The notes beneath the pieces are model-generated. The model was not told where the DNA came from. It saw only the letters and a program-made list of their open reading frames with translations, and did no database searches. A program made the translations under genes and the position numbers. Positions 43,184 through 51,480 of a stretch of 64,000 nt of DNA are shown here, one piece after another. The DNA comes from M3007 sp964484205 (GTDB taxonomy: Bacteria > Bacteroidota > Bacteroidia > Chitinophagales > Saprospiraceae), in NCBI GenBank assembly GCA_964484205.1, contig CAZAEZ010000004.1, positions 1 to 64,000 on the forward strand, read 5' to 3'. Every line of letters begins with the position of its first letter. Within the stretch, counting starts at the first letter, position 1.

Positions 43184-45976
43184 TTAGAACCGGTACCCAA
43201 AACCCAGGGTAATGGTGCTGCCAAAGTTGAGGCGCTGCATGACATTGTCTACATCGGCGTCAAACTTGTGATTGGCATTGTTATCCTGGTAGTACATAAA
43301 GTCGGGCCGCAAAATATCGCCCCAGGTAAGTTTTACCTCGCCGCGCTCGCCAATGCGTTTGGCAATCTGGAAGTCGAGCAAATTGCGGTGCCGCTCGTAA
43401 ATATCGGCGTAGCCGATGGTACCCACCTGGGCAACGCGGTCGCCGATGATGTTGTACACCAGCGTGGAACTCAGGCCCCAATTGACTTGGTTGTAGGTCA
43501 AGCCTGTGTTTACCAGGTAAGGCGACTGGCCCTGAAGCGCCCGGTCGCTGTCGTAGCTGGACACGTTGGACAAATCCAGTTTGGAACGAATGAACGCAGC
43601 ATTGGTGAAAAATGTCAGGTTTTCCAGGCCTGCAGTCAGGAATCCCAGGTTTTTGCGCAGTTCCAGTTCCACTCCGTAGTTTTCTGCACCGGGGATATTC
43701 TGGAACGAAAAGGTACGCGTACCGGCGCCCAAACTGCTGAAGGTAAATTCAATCGGGTTGTTGAATTTTTTATAAAAAAGGCTCACACTGAACAACTCGT
43801 TTTGCCCCGGGTAAATCTCGTAACGCAGGTCGACATTGTAAATCTCGCCCGGGGTCAGTTCCGGCGAACCGACGACGCCCGCATTCAGGTAAAAATCGTA
43901 GAAGGCAAAGGGCGCCACTTCGCGAAATTCGGGGCGGCTTACCGTTTTGGAGCCCGACAGGCGCAACTGGTGCTTGTCGTTGAGGCGGTAGGTCAGGTTT
44001 GCCGAAGGCAACCAGGTCGTCAGGTCGTTGTTCACTTCCAGCGGTTTGCCGCTATAGTCGCTCGATTCGAGGTGTTGGTTAAACCGCTCCATGCGTACGC
44101 CCCAGTTGATGCGCAGTTTTTCAAACACCGTATTGTCGAACAAAATGTAGGCTGCGCTCAAATCGGAAGTTGCCGTGTACGCATCGCTGAGGTTGGTAAT
44201 TTCATCCATGACAAAACCGTTGTCGCGGATGTTTTCCGGGGCAAAAATCTGGTCCTGCGGCAGGGTGAGCAGGGAGTTGTCGAAGCCGGCAACCCGGGCG
44301 CGGATATACCCCATCACACGGGCATTAAAATCGCGATCTTTCCCCTGGTAAAGGCCGCCGACTTTCACCGAATGTTTCCCGGCGCCGAGCACAAACGGAA
44401 TGGTCAGGTCGACATTGCCGTTGTACACATTTTCCGACAAGTCGGAATAAAAACGCCCGCTGCGGAACGGATCGGCCGAGCCGTAGGGAACATAAGCGCG
44501 GTAGGGATCTTCAGCCTCGGCATCAAAATTTTTGGAGTAAAACATCCGGCGCAATGACGGCACATCGCGGGACGTGCGGTTGTAGCCGCCGCCCCATTCC
44601 AGTTTAATATTGTTGAGGCCGAATGCATGTTCGCCGGCAAGGCGGGTGGTCAACAGGTGGTTTTCGGTGTATTCGATAGCCGTGGCCCGCACGAAACGCT
44701 CCTGTTCAAAATCGCTGCCTTCACGGCTGCTGACAATGTTGTCGGTATTCGTGGAGTAGGTACCCTGCAGGTTGATTTTGTGCCGGTTGTTCACTTTCAT
44801 GGCCAGGTTGGCCAGGCTACCCCACAACACGTTGTTTCTAAACTGGTTGTCCTGAAAATTGAACAGCTGGCGCTCGATGTCGAAGTCGTTGCGCTCGCCG
44901 GTTTGCAGGCGGTTGTTGTTGCTGTAGGAAAAAGCCAGCGTGCTGCCAAACTGTACCTTGCGGTCGGGCGCCGACACCAGGCCGGCAGCCAGTTGCAGGC
45001 TGCTGTTGGGCGCTGCGCTGCTTTTGTCCATGATGGCCCAGTCGTTGGCAAACTGGCGGGAATAGCCGAGTTTGTCTTCCCGGTTCGCTTGCTGAAATTC
45101 CGTAGCGCTCGGATAACCGGCAGGCACGGCGCGGGAACCATCATCCATCCCCAGAAAATCGGTGCCGCCGCCCTGGGCGCTTTGATAGGCTTTGAAGGTA
45201 CTGACGGTATTGTATCCGGCGCCGGCATTTACCTGGAGGTAATTTTGCTCCGGAATATCCTTCGTATTCAAAATAATAGCGCCGCCGGCAAATTCACCCG
45301 GCAGATCGGCGCTGGCTGTTTTCATGACGAGCAGGTTGTCCAGCATCGACGACGGAAACAGATCGAACGAAAACGCCTTGCGGTCGGGCTCGGTGCTGCT
45401 CAGCAGGGCGCCGTTGAGCAAGGCAATGTTGTAACGGTCGTTCAGGCCGCGAATAATGGCAAACTTGTTGTCCTGGATACTGGCGCCGCTCACCCGGCGG
45501 ATCACATCGCCGGTCGTGCGGTCGGGCGTGCGCTTGATGACTTCGGCACTGATCCCGTCGGCAATGATGGGGCTGTTTTTCTGAAGGATGGTCAGCGCGC
45601 TCATGCTGGAACGGCGGGCGGTAGCCGTGATCACCACTTCGGAGATGAGACTGGCGGCGGCATCTTCCATGGCGATGTTTACCGTGGTTGCCTCGCCGTT
45701 TTTAACAATGATATCCGAAATCAATTTTTCGGCGTACCCGGTGTACGAAACCACGATTTTGTGGCTACCCGGAATAACGTTGGCGATCATGAAATTGCCT
45801 TCATAATCGGTGAGTGCGCCACCGGCGCCGTCGTCCAGCCGGACGGTGCAGCCGATCAACTCTTCGGCCGTTTTGGCGTCAATGATTTTACCGGAAATAG
45901 TGCCCTTTTGTGCCAGGGCAAATAGCGGAAGGAGCAGCATTAACATGCTGAGTACAAGGTCGGAATTGCGTTTCAT
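43184..45976 (-). CDS. TonB-dependent receptor
   Basis: 930 residues. The signal peptide MKRNSDLVLSMLMLLLPLFALAQ leads into a carboxypeptidase-regulatory domain (KGTISGKIIDAKTAEELIGC). The plug (about 120-250) contains RRVSGASIQDNKFAIIRGLNDRYN and LPGEFAGGAIILNTKD, and the long barrel ends MQRLNFGSTITLGFGYRF with terminal Phe. Compared with SusC-type receptors it is the shorter, CirA/FepA-like kind. It is followed on the same strand by the duplicated beta-helix T9SS protein, which suggests a receptor plus surface partner. The ligand is unknown; a long gap with a nested palindrome separates the two. Confidence 0.9.
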   Translation of the reverse strand: MKRNSDLVLSMLMLLLPLFALAQKGTISGKIIDAKTAEELIGCTVRLDDGAGGALTDYEGNFMIANVIPGSHKIVVSYTGYAEKLISDIIVKNGEATTVNIAMEDAAASLISEVVITATARRSSMSALTILQKNSPIIADGISAEVIKRTPDRTTGDVIRRVSGASIQDNKFAIIRGLNDRYNIALLNGALLSSTEPDRKAFSFDLFPSSMLDNLLVMKTASADLPGEFAGGAIILNTKDIPEQNYLQVNAGAGYNTVSTFKAYQSAQGGGTDFLGMDDGSRAVPAGYPSATEFQQANREDKLGYSRQFANDWAIMDKSSAAPNSSLQLAAGLVSAPDRKVQFGSTLAFSYSNNNRLQTGERNDFDIERQLFNFQDNQFRNNVLWGSLANLAMKVNNRHKINLQGTYSTNTDNIVSSREGSDFEQERFVRATAIEYTENHLLTTRLAGEHAFGLNNIKLEWGGGYNRTSRDVPSLRRMFYSKNFDAEAEDPYRAYVPYGSADPFRSGRFYSDLSENVYNGNVDLTIPFVLGAGKHSVKVGGLYQGKDRDFNARVMGYIRARVAGFDNSLLTLPQDQIFAPENIRDNGFVMDEITNLSDAYTATSDLSAAYILFDNTVFEKLRINWGVRMERFNQHLESSDYSGKPLEVNNDLTTWLPSANLTYRLNDKHQLRLSGSKTVSRPEFREVAPFAFYDFYLNAGVVGSPELTPGEIYNVDLRYEIYPGQNELFSVSLFYKKFNNPIEFTFSSLGAGTRTFSFQNIPGAENYGVELELRKNLGFLTAGLENLTFFTNAAFIRSKLDLSNVSSYDSDRALQGQSPYLVNTGLTYNQVNWGLSSTLVYNIIGDRVAQVGTIGYADIYERHRNLLDFQIAKRIGERGEVKLTWGDILRPDFMYYQDNNANHKFDADVDNVMQRLNFGSTITLGFGYRF

Positions 45977-46093
45977 ACAAATAGAAATTGATACAGATTT
46001 TCGGGGGCAAAAGTCCGGCTGGTGTGTGAAGGCAGGTTTAAATCAAGGTTAACTCTGTGTTAAGTTTGGCGCCGGGTTGATTTTTAAGAGGCA

Positions 46094-46143
46094 ATTGTCG
46101 GCGTGACTTGATTGTCGGCGTGACTTGAAGTCACGCCGACAAT
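46094..46143. repeat. Hairpin ATTGTCGGCGTGACTT with tandem half copy
   Basis: Perfect 16-bp arms at 46111-46126 and 46128-46143 with a one-base loop, preceded by a direct 17-bp copy of the left arm at 46094-46110. A degenerate relative is at 11389-11420. Confidence 0.9.
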
Positions 46144-46190
46144 TTTTCCGGTTACGTATCAATTATTTCCGGCAGTCAGGCCCAAGCGAT

Positions 46191-46198
46191 TAAGTTTG
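46191..46198 (+). promoter_or_regulatory. Candidate -7 box TAAGTTTG for ldcA
   Basis: TAAGTTTG matches TAnnTTTG and lies 37 bp before the ATG; the transcription start would fall near 46205. No -33 TTG at the expected distance. Confidence 0.45.
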
Positions 46199-46235
46199 CG
46201 CATACCGCGAACCGACAACCACACGTAATTCAGCC

Positions 46236-47276
46236 ATGCAACGCCGCCATTTTTTTCAAAAAACAGGTTTAGCCCTGCTCGCAACCGCCTTTTTTCAACA
46301 AAAATCAAGCGCCGCGCCCATGCCGGAGTCACCCAACCTGAAGCCCGCCCGCCTGCCGGAAGGCGCCACAGTTGCCCTCATTGCGCCGGCCTCGCCGGTG
46401 TCGGAAGATAAAATTCAAAAAGCGCTGGGAAATCTGGCAGCCCTGGGCTACCGGGTAAAAGAAGGCGCCGCCCTGCGCGCCCGGCACGGCTACCTGGCCG
46501 GTACCGACGACGCCCGCCTGGCCGATCTGCACCAGGCTTTTGTCGACCCGGAAACCGATGCCGTGTGGTGCGTACGCGGCGGGTACGGCATCACACGTTT
46601 GCTGCCCCGGATCAACTACGAACTCATTCGGCAGCACCCCAAACCCCTGATCGGCTACAGCGACGTGACCGCCCTGCACCTGGCTGTCGGCCAAAAAACC
46701 GGCCTGGTGAGTTTTCACGGGCCGGTAGCCGCTTCGGATTTTCCGGAAAATACCCTGGCCCACTTCCGCGCAGCCTTAATTGAGCCACAGGCGCCCTACC
46801 GGATCGACGCGCCTGCGCCGGGCGCCGAATTGCCCGGGCCGGAATTCAGCCCGTTCACCATTCAGCCGGGTCATGCCTCGGGTCCGCTGACCGGAGGCAA
46901 CCTCTCCCTCCTGGCGGCGCTGGCAGGCACGCCGTGGCAGCCTTCTTTTTCCGGAAAAATTGTGTTTTTGGAAGATGTGGGCGAGCAGCCCTACCGCATT
47001 GACCGGCTATTGACCCAGCTGTTGCAAGCCACCGATCTGCGGGAAGCCGCCGGGCTCGCCCTGGGCGTATTTGCCGATTGCGGGGCTAAAAACCCGGAGT
47101 TTTCGCTGAAGTTGCCGGAAACCCTGCAAGACCGGCTGGGTGGATTGGGTATTCCGGTGGTGTACGGACTGCCGTTTGGGCATGTGGCGCATCAGGCGAC
47201 ATTTCCGTACGGCGTGCTGGCGGAGTTGGATGCTTCGGAGCGGTGGTTGGCTTTGTTGGAGTTTGGGGTGGTGTAA
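46236..47276 (+). CDS. LD-carboxypeptidase (peptidase S66, LdcA-type)
   Basis: 346 residues. An N-terminal signal MQRRHFFQKTGLALLATAFF has a twin-arginine-like RR pair. The S66 Ser is in LIGYSDVTALHLAVG (S142); the Glu in FLEDVGEQPYRIDRLL and the His in LPFGHVAHQATFPYG complete the triad. S66 enzymes remove the terminal D-Ala from the muropeptide tetrapeptide during cell-wall recycling; members with a signal act in the periplasm. The stop codon is followed at once by a GCGAACT hairpin and a 120-bp tandem duplication. Confidence 0.9.
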   Translation: MQRRHFFQKTGLALLATAFFQQKSSAAPMPESPNLKPARLPEGATVALIAPASPVSEDKIQKALGNLAALGYRVKEGAALRARHGYLAGTDDARLADLHQAFVDPETDAVWCVRGGYGITRLLPRINYELIRQHPKPLIGYSDVTALHLAVGQKTGLVSFHGPVAASDFPENTLAHFRAALIEPQAPYRIDAPAPGAELPGPEFSPFTIQPGHASGPLTGGNLSLLAALAGTPWQPSFSGKIVFLEDVGEQPYRIDRLLTQLLQATDLREAAGLALGVFADCGAKNPEFSLKLPETLQDRLGGLGIPVVYGLPFGHVAHQATFPYGVLAELDASERWLALLEFGVV

Positions 47277-47533
47277 CGCGAACTGGTAGTTCGCGTAAAA
47301 AAATCAAGTCCAAAAACTTCACAGCTGCTGAAGGACTCCGGTTGCGTGGAGCATTGTGGTGGTGTTTTTTTTGTCGCGAACTAACAGTTCGCGTTACCAG
47401 TTCGCGTTACCAGTTCGCGTTACCAAAGTCCAAAAACTTCACAGCTGCTGAAGGACTCCGGTTGCGTGGAGCATTGTGGTGGTGTTTTTTTTGTCGCGAA
47501 CTAACAGTTCGCGTTACCGGTTCGCGTTACCAC
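47277..47533. repeat. GCGAACT hairpin and 120-bp tandem duplication
   Basis: A hairpin cgcgaactggtagttcgcg (47277-47295) follows the LdcA-type stop. The block 47306-47425 is repeated at 47426-47533 with period exactly 120 and almost no change. Each copy ends with the hairpin cgcgaactaacagttcgcg and short gcgttacc words; the last gcgttacc supplies the stop of paaC on the other strand. Confidence 0.93.
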
Positions 47534-48276
47534 TCCAACCCGGGGTAACTCCGCTGCACATGCTGCAACTCGGCCAGAATAAAACCCAGGTGTTCCGTAT
47601 GCCGCCCGTCTTTTCCACCGCCTTGCATCCAGGCATCGGCAGGGGGTTGTTTCAAGGTAGCTTCCTGCAAAACGGTGCGCACTTTTTCCATCCACAGCGG
47701 TTTAATGTCCGATAAATCGACCCCGTAGCCTTCGGCAGCGGCCTGCTGCTCGGTATCGTTGGGTAAGGTGAGTTCGCCGGTGTACATCCACAGGTCGTCG
47801 ACGGCTTTTTGCATTTTCCGGTGACTGGTTTCGGTGCCGTCGCCCAGGCGGATCATCCACTCGCCGGAGTAGCGCAGGTGGTAGGTGATTTCTTTGAGGG
47901 CTTTTTCGGCGATAGCGGCCAGCCGGGCGTCCTTGCTGCCGGTAAGCGCCTGGCAGAGGTGAAAGTTGTAGGTATCGAAAAAAAACTGGCGGGCGGTGGT
48001 GTAGGCCCAATCCAGGTTGGGCTGTTCGACCAGCAGTACGTTCCGGTATTCGTGGGCGTCGCGGAAGTAAGCCAGGTTGTCTTCCGTACGGCCCCGGCCT
48101 TCGATTTCGCCGGCGTAGGTGAGCCACATGCGGGCTTGTCCCAACAGATCGAGGGCGATATTGGTCATGGCGATGTCCTGTTCGAGTACCGGCCCGTGGC
48201 CGCACCATTCGCCCAGGCGTTGGGACAGGATGAGCGCGTTATCGCCGAGTTGAAGGAGGTAGTTGAATTTTTGCAT
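47527..48276 (-). CDS. paaC: Phenylacetyl-CoA epoxidase subunit PaaC
   Basis: 249 residues, the family length. Pieces typical of PaaC: LLQLGDNALILSQRLGEWCGHGPVLEQDIAMTN (in parts), LDLLGQARMW, DLAWAYT-like NLDWAYTTARQFFF, and IAEKALKEITYHLRYSGEWMIRLGDGTE (in parts). PaaC is the structural, non-catalytic partner of PaaA in the di-iron phenylacetyl-CoA epoxidase. PaaB lies upstream, but PaaA, PaaD and PaaE genes are not in the window. A palindrome separates the two subunit genes. Confidence 0.92.
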   Translation of the reverse strand: MQKFNYLLQLGDNALILSQRLGEWCGHGPVLEQDIAMTNIALDLLGQARMWLTYAGEIEGRGRTEDNLAYFRDAHEYRNVLLVEQPNLDWAYTTARQFFFDTYNFHLCQALTGSKDARLAAIAEKALKEITYHLRYSGEWMIRLGDGTETSHRKMQKAVDDLWMYTGELTLPNDTEQQAAAEGYGVDLSDIKPLWMEKVRTVLQEATLKQPPADAWMQGGGKDGRHTEHLGFILAELQHVQRSYPGLEW

Positions 48277-48295
48277 GGGAAAACTGATTCATTTT

Positions 48296-48441
48296 GGAAT
48301 TACGATTTACGATTTACGATTGGTTCACCTTTCCGGGGTAGGTTAGATGCTTGCCAACTTTCAACATTTGAGTAAATTGAAAACATACCTTATTGTGGAA
48401 AGTGAACCAATCGTAAATCCAAAATCGTAAATCGTAATTCC
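48296..48441. repeat. Palindrome between paaB and paaC
   Basis: ggaattacgatttacgattt words on the left (48296-about 48334) pair with the complement on the right (about 48397-48441), with a centre holding gttagatgcttgcc. It fills the 165-bp gap inside what is normally a tight operon. Confidence 0.85.
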
Positions 48442-48720
48442 CTACATGTGTTTCACCTCATCGGGCAATTTATAAAACGTGGGGTGCCGGTAGATTTTAT
48501 CGTTCGACGGTTCAAAAAAAGCATCGGGGTCTTCGGTAGTGGCGTGAATATGTTTGGATTCGACCACCCAGATGCTGATGCCTTCGTTGCGGCGGCAGTA
48601 CACGTCGCGGGCATTTTCCAGCGCCATTTGCGCATCGGCGGCGTGCAGGCTGCCGACGTGCTTGTGGCTCAGGCCCTGTTTCGATCGGATGAACACTTCC
48701 CAAAGCGGCCAGTCTTTCAT
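48442..48720 (-). CDS. paaB: Phenylacetyl-CoA epoxidase subunit PaaB
   Basis: 92 residues, the family length. PaaB features: MKDWPLWEVFIRSKQGLSH near the start, VGSLHAADAQMALENARDVYCRRNEG, and IWVVESKHI. PaaB is a small subunit of the ring-epoxidising complex for phenylacetyl-CoA. The gene begins just after a repeat-free 213-bp region and lies ahead of paaC. No paaA is found upstream on the same strand; the next gene on that side runs the other way. Confidence 0.92.
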   Translation of the reverse strand: MKDWPLWEVFIRSKQGLSHKHVGSLHAADAQMALENARDVYCRRNEGISIWVVESKHIHATTEDPDAFFEPSNDKIYRHPTFYKLPDEVKHM

Positions 48721-48864
48721 AACGGCTGTTTAATTTGATGTTAAAAAGCGGTGAAACCGCGGATTTAAGGCGCCGTTGCGGGCTCCGGTTTCACAAAATT
48801 TGCACAAAAATAGCGCCTTTTGCCGGGACGCCGCTCCCGCACCGGCACTTGTTGCAGAAAAATG

Positions 48865-48872
48865 TACTTTTG
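48865..48872 (+). promoter_or_regulatory. Candidate -7 box TACTTTTG for the PorT-like gene
   Basis: TACTTTTG matches TAnnTTTG, 61 bp before the ATG at 48934. It lies in the short divergent region between paaB and this gene. Confidence 0.5.
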
Positions 48873-48933
48873 CCAGCCTTCCTGCGTTTGGGAGGGCATA
48901 AAGCCACTTCAACCTGTATAAATTACGACACGA

Positions 48934-49836
48934 ATGCCGAATTTTTTCAACACGAAAACGCTTTTCCCCTGCTTTTCAGGCGTACTGATCGCCGTGTTTT
49001 TTCTTGCCACACCGGCCCATGCCCAACTGCGCTACGGCTTTAAAACCGGCCTCAACTTTGCCAGCATGAACGGTCCCTCCGAAATGAGCGGCAGCGGCAT
49101 GGAACTGGAAAGCTGGGGCACCGTTACCGGCTTCCACATCGGGCTGTCCCTGGGCTATGCGTTCAACGACTACCTTGGCGTGCGGAGCGAATTCCTGTAT
49201 TCGAAAAAGGGCGCAAAATATACCTTCGACGGCCCTTCCTACCGCATTTTCCGCCTCGACGGCGTAAGCACCCTGACCACCGGCAACTCCCGCTACCTCA
49301 TCAACGTCAACAATGCTTACCTCGACATTCCGCTTGTGGCCTACGGGCGCTGGAAAGATTTTGAATTGTCGGCCGGTATGTACGCCGCCTTGCTCGTTCA
49401 ATCCATCGGCGACGGCTCGCTGAGCTATACCAACGGCCGCACAGCAGTTTTGCAAAATCCAATTGCCGACCTGGAACTTTTTCTGGATCACAACTACCGC
49501 AAAGACGAGCCCGGCCGCGGTGTGGAAGGCCAAACGGAAGTCGTACAGGTGGATGCCAAAACCGTCGAACTGCCCAAAACGCTCGGCGCTTATTACGACT
49601 ACACCGAAGACAAAGGCAACCTGTACAATCCGGTCGACTACGGCCTGGTGGCCGGTTTGTCGTATTTCATGAGCCGTTCGCTCTTTATCGGCGTCCGGCT
49701 TCAGTACGGCCTGGCGGACCTGACCAAAAATGCCGCCGACCTGTCGAAAAGTGCCACAGACAACGGTAACCTGATTTACCGGGACGACAAAGACCGGAAT
49801 GTGGTCATCCAGGCTTCGGTAGGTTTTAGTTTTTAA
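48934..49836 (+). CDS. PorT-family outer-membrane beta-barrel protein
   Basis: 300 residues. The signal peptide includes LFPCFSGVLIAVFFLATPAHA. The body begins LRYGFKTGLNFASMNGPSEM and continues in amphipathic strands (GFHIGLSLGYAFNDYLGVRSEFLYSKKGAKYTF in parts, LDIPLVAYGRWKDFELSAGMYAALL), ending VVIQASVGFSF with terminal Phe, the PF13568 (OMP_b-brl_2/PorT) type. PorT proteins aid T9SS or are general barrels; the role here is unknown. A lipoprotein and a DUF5723 gene follow on the same strand (60 bp and 3 bp gaps). Confidence 0.85.
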   Translation: MPNFFNTKTLFPCFSGVLIAVFFLATPAHAQLRYGFKTGLNFASMNGPSEMSGSGMELESWGTVTGFHIGLSLGYAFNDYLGVRSEFLYSKKGAKYTFDGPSYRIFRLDGVSTLTTGNSRYLINVNNAYLDIPLVAYGRWKDFELSAGMYAALLVQSIGDGSLSYTNGRTAVLQNPIADLELFLDHNYRKDEPGRGVEGQTEVVQVDAKTVELPKTLGAYYDYTEDKGNLYNPVDYGLVAGLSYFMSRSLFIGVRLQYGLADLTKNAADLSKSATDNGNLIYRDDKDRNVVIQASVGFSF

Positions 49837-49896
49837 AAAAACACGTTAATCCCGGAGTTCCGCCCATTTTTTCATGTCTAACCCAACGTAATTCCG

Positions 49897-51477
49897 ATGG
49901 TATCAAAACATTGGCTGCGCCTGCTACTCCCCGTATTGGTGTTTGGCAGCTTGACTTTTGCCTGCAAAAAAATCAGCCTGGACGACGCGGAAATCGCCGG
50001 ACACACGGCGGAATATGCTTTCCCCCTGATGAATACGACGCTCAACCTGAAAGACCTGATGTTCAAAATATTGAACGACACATTGAGCGGCGACACCATT
50101 GTGGTCAACCCGGACAACACCATGACCCTGTATTACAGCGGCGACCTGGCGGAAAAACCGGCCACGGATATTTTTGAATTTTTCAAATTCCCCGACGGCG
50201 GTATCCCGGTGCCCGATACCTTTTTCAAATTCGACCTGGATGTGCCGGATTCGGTGTTTATCCACCGGGCCGACGTGCTCACCGGCGACATGAACGTGGT
50301 GGTTTACAACGGTTTTACCGAGCCGATCAACGGTTTTTTCACCATTCCGCAGATGTCGAAAAACGGTGTGGCGTTCACCTATCCATTCAATATTCCGCCT
50401 TCGCAAACGTCGTTTTCGCCACTCTTCGATTTGCAGGGCTATACCTTTTTGTCGGACAGCAACACCCTGCAATTCCGATACGAGGCCTACCTGCCCGACG
50501 GCAGCCGGGTAAAGCTTCTGGAACCCTCACCCGGGCTACCGGGCTGTGCCCTGCTGATCAACAACTTCACGCTTTCGTACGTGGAGGGCTTCTGGGGCTT
50601 TGAGGAATACCCGCTCACACTCGATACCATCGACATCGACATCAACCAGACCAACCTCAAGGGCAATGTGCAGGTGAAAGACCCCAAAGTGACCATGACC
50701 GTGGCCAACTCCTGGGGATTTCCGACCCGCGGTGTGGTAAAATACCTCAGTTTTATCGGCCGCGACGGGGAGGAGTACAAACTGGAAAGTACGGTGTTCA
50801 ACAACGACAGCATCGACTTCAATTATCCCTCCTGGGCAGCAGGTGAAGTCGGGCAAACGAAATACACCCACGTGGTGCTGGACGGCACCAACTCCAATAT
50901 CGCCGACATTTTCAACGCCCAACCCACGCAGCTCATCTACGATTTTGCCGGCATTTCAAATGCCACGAAAGACACGTCCATCATCGGTTTTCTGACCAAC
51001 GAAAGCGTGCTTGCCTTGCGCATGAGCGTGGAACTGGTGCTGGAGGGTTCGGTGCAGGATTTTGGCGCCGAGCAGGTGCTCGACCTGAATTTCGGCAGCT
51101 ATTCCGACGTGGACACGGCCGATATCGAATCGGTGGAATTCAAAGTGGTGACGGAAAACCAGACGCCCATCGGCTCGTCGCTCCAGATGTATTTCCAGGA
51201 CGCCAACGACCAGGTGCTCGATTCGCTGTTCATCGGCGATCCGCAGTTTATCATGCAGGCAGCGCCCGTCGACGGCAACGGTAATGCCGTGGGCAGCAAA
51301 CGCACGGAAACTTTTGTGCCGATGGATGTCGCGCGTTTCGACCGCGTACGGCAGGCGGAGAAAATTTTTGTGCAAACGTTTTTCACCACCGCCGACGGCG
51401 GCCTGGTACCAGTCAAACTGCTGGCCACTCAAAACGCGACCATCAAACTCGGCCTGAAAATCAAAACCCGGTTCTGA
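49897..51477 (+). CDS. Hypothetical surface lipoprotein
   Basis: 526 residues. A lipoprotein signal (LLLPVLVFGSLTFACKKISLDD, lipidated Cys about 23) starts an all-beta protein rich in Asp, Thr and Phe with several similar strand patterns (VPDSVFIHRADVLTGDMNVVVYNG, LQFRYEAYLPDGSRVKLLEP). No catalytic motif is seen, and I do not recognise a named family. It is 60 bp downstream of the PorT-like gene and 3 bp upstream of the DUF5723 gene, so the three probably form one envelope operon. Confidence 0.75.
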   Translation: MVSKHWLRLLLPVLVFGSLTFACKKISLDDAEIAGHTAEYAFPLMNTTLNLKDLMFKILNDTLSGDTIVVNPDNTMTLYYSGDLAEKPATDIFEFFKFPDGGIPVPDTFFKFDLDVPDSVFIHRADVLTGDMNVVVYNGFTEPINGFFTIPQMSKNGVAFTYPFNIPPSQTSFSPLFDLQGYTFLSDSNTLQFRYEAYLPDGSRVKLLEPSPGLPGCALLINNFTLSYVEGFWGFEEYPLTLDTIDIDINQTNLKGNVQVKDPKVTMTVANSWGFPTRGVVKYLSFIGRDGEEYKLESTVFNNDSIDFNYPSWAAGEVGQTKYTHVVLDGTNSNIADIFNAQPTQLIYDFAGISNATKDTSIIGFLTNESVLALRMSVELVLEGSVQDFGAEQVLDLNFGSYSDVDTADIESVEFKVVTENQTPIGSSLQMYFQDANDQVLDSLFIGDPQFIMQAAPVDGNGNAVGSKRTETFVPMDVARFDRVRQAEKIFVQTFFTTADGGLVPVKLLATQNATIKLGLKIKTRF

Positions 51478-51480
51478 CAC

